NCBI GenBank assembly: GCA_046153875.1
Contig: JBJXFE010000057.1
Coordinates: 62,001-126,000, forward strand
Length of the DNA stretch: 64,000 bases
Direction: 5' to 3'
Origin: JBJXFE01 sp046153875
GTDB taxonomy: Bacteria; Planctomycetota; Phycisphaerae; Phycisphaerales; UBA1924
Made by a program: the position numbers and the translations under genes. Positions 41,609 to 48,744 of this stretch are shown here, piece after piece. The notes beneath the pieces are model-generated. The model was given only the letters and a program-made list of their open reading frames with translations, made no database searches and was not told the DNA's origin. Position 1 is the first letter of the stretch, and each line of letters starts with the position of its first letter.

Positions 41609-42718
41609 TCACCTCTTCCCCTCATTCGTCCACGCCCACGTCGTTCCATCGCGCCTCGACCCGAACCCGTGCGCCTGCTTGAACCCCGGCCGCTGCGCGA
41701 ACGTCTTGGGCAGCCCCGCGGCGTGGGCCATGTCCTCGACCGTCTTCGTGGGCAGGCTCCCGCCCGCGTCGTCGATGGCCGCGCGGAGCTGCTGGGCGAA
41801 GTGGTCCCAGAGCGTGGTGCGCCCCGCGCCGCCCGAGCCCGCGGCCGCGACGTCCTCGGCCACGCCCTCGACCACCGGCCCCCACGCGACGCGACCGGAG
41901 CGGATGGAGTACGAGAGCCCGCGCCGGTCGCCGCCCACGTTGCTCTTGGCGGTGAGCAGCAGGCGCGTATCCGGGTCCTGGCGGTCGCGCATCACCACCA
42001 GCACCACGCGGGCCGCGGCCGTGAACGCCAGCGAGCCCATGGTCTTCTGGAGCAGGCGCGCCGCCTCGGCCTTGCGCAGGTGCGTGACGAGGACGACGGC
42101 GATGCCGTAATCCGCCGCGAGGTCGGAGAGCGGCTTGAGCATCGCCCGCACCTGGGCGTTGTTGTACGAGTCCGTGCCGCCGACGTAGGCGCTGATCGGG
42201 TCCACCACGAGCAGGCGGGTGTCCGGGCGCGACTTGATGAGCTGCTCGAGCTCGCGCACGTGCTGGCCGATCACGAAGTCGTAGCAGGTGTCGCGCCCGT
42301 CCTGCACGCCCTCCATGATCACGATGCGGGCCAGGTCCGCGCCCATGGCCTCGAGGCGCGGGCGGATGGTGTCCGCCGGGTCGTCCTCGGCCGAGAGCAG
42401 GATCGCGTCGCCCGGCCCCTCGACGACGCTGGCGGGCAGGGGCGAGGGGGAGGGGGCCGGTTCGACCGGTTCGGCGCGGGCGGCGCCCTCGTCGCTCAGC
42501 ACGTCCAGCGCCGGCCAGGGCCCGCCGCGCGAGGTGCGGGCCGCGATCTCCAGCGTGATGAACGACTTGCCCAGGCCGGGGTCGCCGGCGAGCACCACGA
42601 GCTTGCCGCACGGGACGAGCCCGGGCCAGAGCCAGCGGACGGGTCGCGATTCGATCTGGTCCAGGGAGAGCGCGAGCGGGCGGAGGGCGTTGAGATCGGG
42701 CCTGGATTCGCTGAACAT
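41609..42718 (-). CDS. RepA-like AAA ATPase
   Basis: 369 residues from ATG 42718 (AGGAG eight bases upstream; ATG 42760 is an alternative). RecA/RepA-fold ATPase: Walker A in LAGDPGLGKSFITLE, Walker B in RLLVVDPISAYVGG, DSYNN sensor region and VVLVTHLRK. The C-terminal 60 residues form a helical, possibly winged-helix tail (TKTVEDMAHAAGLPKTF). Proteins of this AAA_25/RepA kind are replicative-helicase-like and frequent in phages, plasmids and integrated elements. An internal Pro/Ser stretch (EPAPSPSPLP) is unusual. It follows the 164-residue gene upstream on the same strand, with arrays of minisatellites between them. Confidence 0.8.
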   Translation of the reverse strand: MFSESRPDLNALRPLALSLDQIESRPVRWLWPGLVPCGKLVVLAGDPGLGKSFITLEIAARTSRGGPWPALDVLSDEGAARAEPVEPAPSPSPLPASVVEGPGDAILLSAEDDPADTIRPRLEAMGADLARIVIMEGVQDGRDTCYDFVIGQHVRELEQLIKSRPDTRLLVVDPISAYVGGTDSYNNAQVRAMLKPLSDLAADYGIAVVLVTHLRKAEAARLLQKTMGSLAFTAAARVVLVVMRDRQDPDTRLLLTAKSNVGGDRRGLSYSIRSGRVAWGPVVEGVAEDVAAAGSGGAGRTTLWDHFAQQLRAAIDDAGGSLPTKTVEDMAHAAGLPKTFAQRPGFKQAHGFGSRRDGTTWAWTNEGKR

Positions 42719-42774
42719 GTGGGTGACTCCTGTGAGGTAGTTGCGGTGCACGGTTTTCATGGGGAGGGCTCCGA

Positions 42775-42886
42775 GAGACGAAGAGACGGAGAGACGGAGA
42801 GACGAAGAGATGGAGAGACGAAGAGACGGAGAGACGGAGAGACGAAGAGACGGAGAGACGAAGAGACGGAGAGACGAAGAGACGGG
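42775..42886. repeat. 8-bp minisatellite GAGACGRA, 14 units
   Basis: Fourteen 8-bp units alternate GAGACGAA and GAGACGGA with one GAGATGGA and a final GAGACGGG. It lies just upstream of the ATPase gene. An inverted array of the same unit is at 43795-43850. Confidence 0.92.
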
Positions 42887-42932
42887 GATGGTTCCTTGTT
42901 CCACGCTTGCGCACTGTTCACTGATCACCGAT

Positions 42933-42988
42933 CACCTGCTCACCTGCTCACCTGCTCACCTGCTCACCTGCTCATCTGCTCACCTCTT
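42933..42988. repeat. 8-bp minisatellite CACCTGCT, 7 units
   Basis: Seven 8-bp units, CACCTGCT x5, CATCTGCT, CACCTCTT. The proximal units supply the stop and the last codons (EEVSR) of the gene that ends at 42972. A related inverted array of 7-bp units is at 43501-43556. Confidence 0.9.
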
Positions 42989-43466
42989 CACGTTCCACGG
43001 CGGGCGCGAGCGACGCGTGCGGCACCGCAGGCACCGGCGACTCAACGGGCACCGTCGCGGTAAGCCTCCGCATCCGGCGTCGGATGCGGTCGTCGTCGCG
43101 GCCGGCCGGGGAAGGCTCGGCGCGAGCCTCGGCCGCACGTACCGCCACAGGCACCGACCGTGGCCCCGTGTGTGACACGCGGCCGAAGAGCCCGGCACGC
43201 TCTGCCGCCTCCAGCAGGTCCGGCAGCCGCAGCAGCGCATCGAGCCACGACGCGGCGTACGCCCGCCCCTCGGCGCCGCGTCGCTGGTGGGGCAGCCGGC
43301 TGGCGGCGAAGGGGGACCGCTCCCGCCCCTCCGCTTCGACCAGCGCCAGCAGCAGCTCGGGCAGGTCCACCGAGCAGCGCAGGCGCGTGAGCAGATCGGT
43401 ATGGCTGAGCGTGGCGAGTTCATCCATCATCCTCCAGAAGGCCGCGTTGAGGTCGTTGTCGTACAT
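42972..43466 (-). CDS. Hypothetical helical protein between inverted minisatellites
   Basis: 164 residues from the ATG at 43466. The first 95 residues are helical (DLNAAFWRMMDELATLSHTD; LRCSVDLPELLLALVEAEG; AYAASWLDALLRLPDLLEAAE), the rest is Arg/Ala/Pro-rich and probably disordered. No motif recognised. Upstream reading to 43628 passes through a minisatellite and is dismissed. It shares strand and spacing with the RepA-like ATPase downstream. Both its ends abut low-complexity arrays: the CACCTGCT array at its 3' end and GTGAGCA units 35 bp before its start. Confidence 0.6.
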   Translation of the reverse strand: MYDNDLNAAFWRMMDELATLSHTDLLTRLRCSVDLPELLLALVEAEGRERSPFAASRLPHQRRGAEGRAYAASWLDALLRLPDLLEAAERAGLFGRVSHTGPRSVPVAVRAAEARAEPSPAGRDDDRIRRRMRRLTATVPVESPVPAVPHASLAPAVEREEVSR

Positions 43467-43500
43467 GGGGAACACTCGAGGGGGCAACTGGCAACTGGCA

Positions 43501-43556
43501 ATGAGCAATGAGCAATGAGCAGTGAGCAATGAGCAGTGAGCAGTGAGCAGTGAGCG
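43501..43556. repeat. 7-bp minisatellite (A/G)TGAGCA, 8 units
   Basis: Eight 7-bp units: ATGAGCA x3, GTGAGCA, ATGAGCA, GTGAGCA x2, GTGAGCG. Its reverse complement (TGCTCAC) matches the core of the CACCTGCT array at 42933-42988, so the two arrays flank the 164-residue gene in opposite orientation. Confidence 0.9.
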
Positions 43557-43794
43557 GTCCCACCACTGGCGGCAATCACCTGCGCCACGAGCACTCGCCC
43601 GGCTCATTGCCCATGGCCAGTTGCTCATGGCTCTCCCCGCCCAACTCCAACTCCAACTTTCTGCTTAAGAGAAATACAGAGTTGTCTTGACTCTGACGCG
43701 AGCAATCAGGGTCCATCCTCCTCCTCGTGAGCGGGTGTCCGCCCACCTCATCACCTGCTCACCTGTCGCAGAGTCGCTGTGGCGACCTCACCGC

Positions 43795-43850
43795 CTCTCC
43801 GTCTCTCCGTCTCTCCGTCTCTCCGTCTCTCCGTCTCTCCGTCTCTCCCC
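43795..43850. repeat. 8-bp minisatellite CTCTCCGT, 7 units
   Basis: Seven 8-bp units CTCTCCGT (last one CTCTCCCC), the reverse complement of the GAGACGGA units at 42775-42886. Confidence 0.92.
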
Positions 43851-43887
43851 CTCCAACTCCACACACCCCCTCACCCAATCCCGCCGC

Positions 43888-43905
43888 GACCACGTTTGTG
43901 CGCAC
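43888..43905. repeat. Outer repeat left of the IS element
   Basis: GACCACGTTTGTGCGCAC. It is an inverted copy (17 of 18) of 46103-46120, 62 bp outside the 31-bp IS terminal repeat; the extended stretch GTGCGCACAA..GCG..ATGCGCGC is also present on the other side in direct orientation. Confidence 0.6.
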
Positions 43906-43967
43906 AAGGCGGGTCGATGCGCGCAGCCCGAACCACGCGCAACCCGCGGCCGCGCCGAGCGATAAGA

Positions 43968-43998
43968 GTTTTTTCCGGAACTGGATACTTGGCGAAAA
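43968..43998 (+). repeat. Left terminal inverted repeat of the IS1595-type element
   Basis: GTTTTTTCCGGAACTGGATA followed by CTTGGCGAAAA. Against the right end it differs in the T-run (A-run at the other end) and in three central bases; the inner 15 bases GATACTTGGCGAAAA are identical. Confidence 0.82.
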
Positions 43999-44069
43999 GC
44001 CGAGTACCATGCCGAGCCTCGGGGGTGTCCCGTGAACCGCGCCATCCGGCCGGGGCATGGGGGTACGCC

Positions 44070-44876
44070 GTGCCGGAAAGACGCAGCGCCGTCAAGTCCA
44101 CTCTCTACTTGGGCGGATGGTTCGCGTGGGTGGCGTCCGTATTCGTCAACGTGTGGGACAACTACCAGCGAGTCCACGGCTACGCGGACCAGCTTCGCGG
44201 CATGGGGCTTCCCATGTGGCTAAGCGAACTATTCCCGCCATTGCTGCTTGTGGTCACAAGCCTGTGGATCATCGCGATTGCCCACCTGTCGGCGCGGGAC
44301 AAAATCGCCGCGGCTAACGTGAAGACGCAGGAGGCCAAGGACAGAGAGGGTGTGGCGTGCGATAAGTGCGAAGCTTTGGAGCGGGATATCACCGCGCTCC
44401 ACTTCATCATGAGGGGGCAGGGCGTGTCGGCGGAGGTAAGGCATCCACCCATAAACCAGTTAGCCGAAGTGCTCAGAGAGCGCAAACGCGCGATCGAAGC
44501 GACCGGGACCAATCTCGCCAATCTCCAAATCGAACAAGAAAAAGTGATCCGCATCTTGAACCAACCAAACAGTGCGTGGACCCGCGCGCCGAAGGGATGG
44601 GGTCAGGGTGCGGCGTGGGGACTGGGGCAACTGGAATCTCGCCTTTTGCGCGAATGGGCCGGGCTGTACGCGGTCATGATGCACAGGTATCCGGGTCAGA
44701 TTACGCCGCACCGCGACATTGCACAGGGAGACATCGAACTAGCGCGCAAGGCATCAGCCGAGTGCGTTGGCTTGGTGATCCGGGAGATTGAGTACCCCGA
44801 TTGGCCTTCCGATCGTCCGGAAAAAATCGACACGTACATCAAGGGGTGGAATCTTGAGTTTCCGTATCCGTCCTAG
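44070..44876 (+). CDS. Passenger membrane protein of the IS1595-type element
   Basis: 268 residues from a GTG at 44070 (GGGGG five bases before). Two membrane helices in the first 75 residues (STLYLGGWFAWVASVFVNVW; LSELFPPLLLVVTSLWIIAI), then a charged helical region with a Cys pair (VACDKCEAL), then a C-terminal domain with LRERKRAIEATGTNLANLQ and a Trp/Gly-rich segment (WTRAPKGWGQGAAWGLGQLE) and RKASAECVGLVIREIEYPDW. No family recognised. Its last codons overlap the stop of the convergent small ORF. Codon use is less GC-biased than the host genes, consistent with arrival with the element. Not required for transposition as far as the family is known. Confidence 0.75.
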   Translation: MPERRSAVKSTLYLGGWFAWVASVFVNVWDNYQRVHGYADQLRGMGLPMWLSELFPPLLLVVTSLWIIAIAHLSARDKIAAANVKTQEAKDREGVACDKCEALERDITALHFIMRGQGVSAEVRHPPINQLAEVLRERKRAIEATGTNLANLQIEQEKVIRILNQPNSAWTRAPKGWGQGAAWGLGQLESRLLREWAGLYAVMMHRYPGQITPHRDIAQGDIELARKASAECVGLVIREIEYPDWPSDRPEKIDTYIKGWNLEFPYPS

Positions 44877-45022
44877 GCGCGCACCGCTGCTCGCCTCTTC
44901 CGCTTCTTCTTCGCCGTCGGAGGTTTGCCCGCCTTGAGCATCCGCGCAACTGCCGCTGTCCACTCCCCCTCAACCTTGAGGGTCTGCGGCTTCGGACCGC
45001 GTTTCTTTTTCGGGGGTGTCAT
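44873..45022 (-). CDS. Small basic accessory ORF downstream of the transposase
   Basis: 49 residues: MTPPKKKRGPKPQTLKVEGE, then WTAAVARMLKAGKPP and a Lys/Arg tail (TAKKKRKRRAAVRA). It starts 10 bp after the transposase stop with GGAG just before its ATG, so it should be translated from the transposase mRNA. The middle KVEGEWTAAVARML looks like a short folded helix between basic arms, so nucleic-acid binding is likely. It shares its four last bases with the end of the passenger gene. Role unknown; possibly an accessory or regulator of transposition. Confidence 0.65.
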   Translation of the reverse strand: MTPPKKKRGPKPQTLKVEGEWTAAVARMLKAGKPPTAKKKRKRRAAVRA

Positions 45023-45032
45023 GCGCTCCATT

Positions 45033-45983
45033 CTACCCGGCGCGCCGCATCAGCCGCTTCCCTTCCGCCGAGCGGATCAACAGTCCGATCCGCTCCCCGT
45101 CGTTCAGCTTGCGGGCGTTGTACAGGAAAGCGTACTGATCGGCGTAGCGGAACAGGTGTTCGCGGCTGACGCTGTGGTAAACGCCAACCAGACCGCGCTT
45201 GATCCGGCTGAAAAACCCCTCGACCGTGTTCGTGTGGATGGTGGGGTCCGTCTCGCTGACGTACTCGCGCAGGCTGTGCTTGATCGTCCGGTGACTGCGG
45301 AACGGCTTGCCGACCCCGCCGAATCCTCGGTCATCCGTCACCAAGTCCGCGCGGGTGTCGGCGAACTCCGTCAGCACGTTCCCGAGCGTGTGCTTGTTCA
45401 CGCGGGCGAACACCCGGGTACGGACATCCCCGCCACGCTGGACAACCGCGAGAATGGCTGGCTTGTGCTTGCCAGTGACAGGGCCGGGCTTCCCGATCCG
45501 GCGGAAGCGGGGACGACCACCGACGAACGTCGTGTCCGCCTCAATCACGCCCGTCAGCTTCGGTCCGCCCGGTTCCTGCCGCATCGCCCAGCGAATCCGG
45601 TTCATCAGGAACAGGGCCGACTTGTAGGTGATTTGCAGCTTGCGGGACATTTCCAGAGCCGATACGCCGTTCTTGGCTGTCGCCGCGCACCAGAACGCAT
45701 ACGCCCACTTGCGGAGCGGGATCGGCGAATCCTCCATGATGTTCCCGACGCGGACGGTGAACTGCTTGCCGCAGTCCCGGCAACGCCAGCGACCATCGGC
45801 CCGCCGTTCGCCCGTGGTGCGATCCTTGATCGTGTAGACCCCGACGCTCCCGCAGTGAACGCACGCGGGCGTATCGCCCCAGCGCTGGGCCTCGAAAAAT
45901 TCAATCGCGGCCCGTTCATCGGCGCAGGCAAGGGGCATCTGATCGACGATCGGGGACTTGGACAGGTGTCGGTTGCGGTTCAT
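45033..45983 (-). CDS. IS1595-family transposase
   Basis: 316 residues from ATG 45983 (GTG 46001 possible). N-terminal zinc ribbon with CVHCGS and CRDCGKQF, as usual in the family, then a helix-turn-helix-like region (GVSALEMSRKLQITYKSALFLMNRIRWAM). The DDE-type (DDNK in this family) catalytic core is complete: first Asp in GVIEADTTFVGG, second in LVTDDRGFGG, and the Asn-containing HTNTVEGFFSRIKRGLVG near the C-terminus. No stop or frameshift, so it may be active. Its promoter should lie near the right inverted repeat. Confidence 0.93.
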   Translation of the reverse strand: MNRNRHLSKSPIVDQMPLACADERAAIEFFEAQRWGDTPACVHCGSVGVYTIKDRTTGERRADGRWRCRDCGKQFTVRVGNIMEDSPIPLRKWAYAFWCAATAKNGVSALEMSRKLQITYKSALFLMNRIRWAMRQEPGGPKLTGVIEADTTFVGGRPRFRRIGKPGPVTGKHKPAILAVVQRGGDVRTRVFARVNKHTLGNVLTEFADTRADLVTDDRGFGGVGKPFRSHRTIKHSLREYVSETDPTIHTNTVEGFFSRIKRGLVGVYHSVSREHLFRYADQYAFLYNARKLNDGERIGLLIRSAEGKRLMRRAG

Positions 45984-46034
45984 GGAAACATTGTAGTACA
46001 CGAAAACAGGGAGTCAAGGGCCGTGAAAGGGCCA

Positions 46035-46065
46035 TTTTCGCCAAGTATCTACTTCCGGTTTTTTC
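46035..46065 (-). repeat. Right terminal inverted repeat of the IS1595-type element
   Basis: TTTTCGCCAAGTATCTACTT followed by CCGGTTTTTTC; reverse complement of the left end apart from the differences noted there. Lies 52 bp upstream of the transposase ATG. Confidence 0.82.
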
Positions 46066-46102
46066 GAGGACCCCCGGAATTCCCCGGCGCGCCGGTCAAT
46101 CC

Positions 46103-46120
46103 GTGCGCACAAACGCGGTC
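46103..46120. repeat. Outer repeat right of the IS element
   Basis: GTGCGCACAAACGCGGTC, an inverted copy (17 of 18) of 43888-43905. It is followed by ATGCGCGCC, which the left side also has. Confidence 0.6.
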
Positions 46121-46143
46121 ATGCGCGCCCCGCCCCCCCGCGT

Positions 46144-46170
46144 GTTCAACTCCATCAAATGTTGAGTTGG
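46144..46170. repeat. Dispersed CAACTC/GAGTTG motif, copy f
   Basis: GTTCAACTCCATCAAATGTT continuing GAGTTGG. Full-length, in the opposite orientation to copies a and c, about 80 bp right of the IS element. Confidence 0.7.
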
Positions 46171-46279
46171 AGCAGGGAGCGGAGCAGCAGATCAGCTTCG
46201 GTGCGCGGCGTGCAAACGCCGGCGCAGGCCCGAAGGGGCGACCGGAATGTAGCCTCGGGTGGAGGACCCGCCCGGCGCC

Positions 46280-47170
46280 TCACTTCTGCATGTTCGCCCG
46301 CAGGAACTCCCGGATCGTGGACTCGAACTCGGGATTGAGCAGCGTGGTCATGTGATCCCCGCCCTCGACGATCTTCACCTCGCCGCGCCCGAGCAGCGTG
46401 TGGACCCTCGCCACGCGGCCCTTCACGTGCGCGGATTCGTTCCCGCCGTGGATGAACAGGACCGGCGCCGCGCACGCCCGGAGCTGCTCGGTGGTCACTT
46501 CCAGGTTCTTGAAGCCGCGGCCCGCCGCCGCGAACGCCTTGACGTCCTTGCCCGCGTACAGGTACGCCGCGAACGCGTTCGCCTGCTCCTCGGTCGGCGT
46601 CGGCCTGTCGGCCGGCGTCACCGCGATGATGTACGACCCGAGGCCATTGCCCTCGTCCACCGCCTTCGCAAAGACGTCGCAGTCGGAGAAGTCGGACGCC
46701 TTCGCCCCCTCGATGACGGGCGCCTGCCCGCCATAGACGACGCTCCGCACCCGCTCGGGGTGGGTCGCGGCCACCCAGCCGGCGATGAACGACCCGCTCG
46801 AGTAGCCGATCAGGTGCGCCTTCTCGATCTTCAGGTGGTCGAGCAGCCGCACCACGTCCGCCGCCATCTCCGGGCCGTACTGCGCCGGGTCGTGCGGCTT
46901 GTCGCTCTGCCCGTGCCCGCGGCAGTCCAGGGCGATCAACCGGAACCCTTGCGCGCGGGTGGTGTCGAGTTTGGTGTTGCCGGCTTGATCCCGCCCCCAC
47001 ATGCTGGAGTCGCCCATCCACCCGTGGATCAGGACGACGGCCTCACCCTCCCCTTCGGTCACATACCGGATCTTCACGCCGTTCGAGTCGAACACCCCGT
47101 CCGCGGCCTCCGCGGTCCGCAGCACGCTGGAACCCAGCACGAGCACGCCCACCAGCACACTGGCCCTCAT
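46280..47170 (-). CDS. Secreted alpha/beta hydrolase
   Basis: 296 residues from ATG 47170 (GGGAG upstream). Signal peptide SVLVGVLVLGSSVLRTAEA, then a complete alpha/beta hydrolase fold: HGWMGDSSMW oxyanion region, DCRGHGQSDKP, nucleophile in LIGYSSGSFIAGW (GYSSG), acid residue before or in LFIHGGNESAHV, and His in VEGGDHMTTLLNP. It resembles epoxide hydrolase/haloperoxidase-type hydrolases; in the charged-residue position after HGG an N-E pair stands where an Asp is usual, so the third triad member is uncertain. Substrate unknown. Confidence 0.86.
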   Translation of the reverse strand: MRASVLVGVLVLGSSVLRTAEAADGVFDSNGVKIRYVTEGEGEAVVLIHGWMGDSSMWGRDQAGNTKLDTTRAQGFRLIALDCRGHGQSDKPHDPAQYGPEMAADVVRLLDHLKIEKAHLIGYSSGSFIAGWVAATHPERVRSVVYGGQAPVIEGAKASDFSDCDVFAKAVDEGNGLGSYIIAVTPADRPTPTEEQANAFAAYLYAGKDVKAFAAAGRGFKNLEVTTEQLRACAAPVLFIHGGNESAHVKGRVARVHTLLGRGEVKIVEGGDHMTTLLNPEFESTIREFLRANMQK

Positions 47171-47488
47171 GTCAAGCACTCCCGGTCAGTCAGAAACCAC
47201 GTGTTTCGGGCGTGGGCACCGTGCCCGGCCACTATGGCAGGGTATAGCCATACACAGTTGGGAAAAGGGCGGCTCCGGTCTTCAACAGCTCGTTGGGGCC
47301 GGCGGCGGTCGGGTACAAGAGCCGCCTCGCGGTTCGGATTGCCTGAGGCTCGCGGGCCGGCGCCGGTCGCCAATCTCCCAGCGCCCTCGTCACGGCCCAC
47401 CCCGTCCGCCGATATTTCCCCTGATCCTCCGCCCGTGCCGCCGGTACTAGTGTGATTCACAGACGACCAGTGGCGGTTTACTCTCCCC
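47171..47488. other. 318-bp region between divergent genes, nothing recognised
   Basis: Separates the secreted hydrolase (-) from the zinc-ribbon gene (+). It should hold both promoters. A short palindrome GGGCACCGTGCCC lies near 47214-47226. No small gene or known RNA is apparent. Confidence 0.35.
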
Positions 47489-48601
47489 ATGCCCCACCTC
47501 CCGCGCGTAGTCGGAACCGTCGCCACGGATCGCCCGTGTTTGAAGTGCGGGTACAGCCTGCTCGGGCTGAAGTACGGGTCGCGGTGCCCCGAGTGCGGGC
47601 ACCCGATCAGCCGCCCACGGATGGGCGGAGGCCGGTTCACCGACGCCCTCGCCGACGCCCCGATCCCGTACCTCAAGCCGCTCGCCGTCGGGCTGCTGCT
47701 CATGGCCACCGCGGGCGTCGGCACGGCCGCGTCCCTCGGCCTGGTGCGCGGCGGGCACGAACTCCACGGCGCGATCTGGGCGGTCGTGCTCGCGGGGGCG
47801 TGGTGGTGCGGCGTGTGGATCGTCACGCGCCGGCGTCCCATCGGCGACCACACGATCCACGACCCGCTGCTGGATTCGCCGCGGCTGCGCCTCGCGGTCC
47901 GGGTGACGCAGCTCGCGTGGCTCGCGGCCGCCGCGGGGTGGCTCATGGTCGCGGCCGCGCCGATCATCAACCCCCCGCCCGCGAGGATCCCCGGGACCGT
48001 GGCCGTTGTCGCGCCCCTGCAACCGCTGGAGTACGTCGGGCGGCGGCTGGCGCTGTTCTTCGAGCCGATCGGGTTCCTGGCGATCGTGCCGCTGTCGATC
48101 CTGCTGTCGAGCCTCGCCGACTGGGCGGGCGACTCGGCCGTGGCCGACCGCTTCCGCATGTCGGCGTGGGGGATCGCCGTGGGCGGGACTCTGGGCATCC
48201 TCGGTCTGCTCGGCAAGGGGTCTCCGGGCACGCTCATGGGCATCATCGGCGTGCTGGGGATGATCACGCTGGCGGGGGCGGTGCTGGCGACGGTCATCTT
48301 CGTCATCAGCCTGGTGCAGCTCGCCGGAGAGGCGGTGTGGGCGATCAGCAACGCCCACAACCGACAGGCCGTCGAGGCACGCATGGCGCGCCGGCGCGAT
48401 GCCGAGGAGCGGAAGTTGGACATGAGGAACGCGCGGGCGGAGGCGGCGCGCCTCAAGGGTCGCGCCAAGGGCCGGGGTTCACGCGAGCCCTCCGCGACGC
48501 CGCGACCCGCGCCGGGACCCGCGGGCGAGCCGACGATCGCACGCCCGAGCGGCGGGGCGGAGCCGTATGCGCTGGAGCCGGACCAACCGGAAAGCCACTA
48601 A
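47489..48601 (+). CDS. Zinc-ribbon multi-pass membrane protein
   Basis: 370 residues. Zinc-ribbon head CLKCGYSLLGL and CPECGHPI, then about six hydrophobic segments (LAVGLLLMATAGVGTAASLG; GAIWAVVLAGAWWCGVWIV; AWLAAAAGWLMVAAAPII; IGFLAIVPLSILLSSLADWA; GIIGVLGMITLAGAVLATVIF). The C-terminal 75 residues are Ala/Arg/Pro-rich and charged (EARMARRRDAEERKLDMRN), probably cytoplasmic coiled coil plus disorder. The stop codon directly touches the inverted-arm repeat at 48602. Function unknown; third member of this style in the window. Confidence 0.83.
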   Translation: MPHLPRVVGTVATDRPCLKCGYSLLGLKYGSRCPECGHPISRPRMGGGRFTDALADAPIPYLKPLAVGLLLMATAGVGTAASLGLVRGGHELHGAIWAVVLAGAWWCGVWIVTRRRPIGDHTIHDPLLDSPRLRLAVRVTQLAWLAAAAGWLMVAAAPIINPPPARIPGTVAVVAPLQPLEYVGRRLALFFEPIGFLAIVPLSILLSSLADWAGDSAVADRFRMSAWGIAVGGTLGILGLLGKGSPGTLMGIIGVLGMITLAGAVLATVIFVISLVQLAGEAVWAISNAHNRQAVEARMARRRDAEERKLDMRNARAEAARLKGRAKGRGSREPSATPRPAPGPAGEPTIARPSGGAEPYALEPDQPESH

Positions 48602-48735
48602 CCACAGAGAGCACAGAGCACACAGAGACTGAAGGAAGAGTGGCGGGCGTCTGTCCAACTCCATCAAAAGTTGAGTTGACCGGGATCCGGGTTTTCACCC
48701 AGTTCCCCCCTCTGTGGTCTCTGTGAGCTCTGTGG
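48602..48735. repeat. Inverted-arm repeat element (copy A)
   Basis: 134 bp. The left arm (48602-48627) starts CCACAGAGAGCACAGAGCAC; the right arm (48710-48735) CTCTGTGGTCTCTGTGAGCT is its inverted copy with a few mismatches. The core holds a full dispersed motif, CCAACTCCATCAAAAGTTGA then GTTGAC (48655-48680). MITE-like layout; no coding capacity of its own. Confidence 0.8.
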
Positions 48736-48744
48736 CTGCCTTCG

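Larger units (their letters stand above)
43467..43967. other. Repeat-rich non-coding region left of the IS element
   Basis: No gene. It contains two GGCAACT units and eight 7-bp (A/G)TGAGCA units (43484-43556), the motif fragment CCAACTCCAACTCCAACTTT (43641-43660), CACCTGCT-like units near 43750-43765, the CTCTCCGT array (43795-43850), another motif fragment CTCCAACTCCAC (43852-43863), and the palindrome-containing stretch GACCACGTTTGTGCGCAC (43888-43905). Confidence 0.75.
43968..46065. mobile_element. IS1595-type insertion element with passenger gene
   Basis: A 2098-bp unit bounded by 31-bp imperfect inverted repeats (43968-43998 and 46035-46065; shared core CCGGAA, three variable bases, GATACTTGGCGAAAA). 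It carries a full-length IS1595-family transposase, a 49-residue basic ORF just downstream of it, and a membrane-protein gene read from the opposite end. Its G+C is visibly lower than the surroundings. I see no identical short target duplication directly beside the repeats (CGATAAGA left, GAGGACCC right). The element appears intact; activity cannot be judged from one copy. Confidence 0.85.

Noticed and set aside
42972..43628. Longer version of the 164-residue protein starting at 43628
   Set aside because: The extra residues come from the GTGAGCA array (LLTAHCSLLTAHCS), so the ATG at 43466 is preferred.
42775..43850. Tandem arrays considered as a CRISPR locus
   Set aside because: Units are 7-8 bp, directly tandem, with no spacers and no cas genes.
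43779..44069. Upstream in-frame extension of the IS passenger gene through the CTCTCCGT array
   Set aside because: It would start outside the element in a minisatellite, reading as low-complexity SVSPSLRL; the GTG at 44070 inside the element is the sensible start.
43960..46073. Target-site duplication around the IS element
   Set aside because: The eight bases next to the repeats differ (CGATAAGA versus GAGGACCC); no duplication can be claimed.
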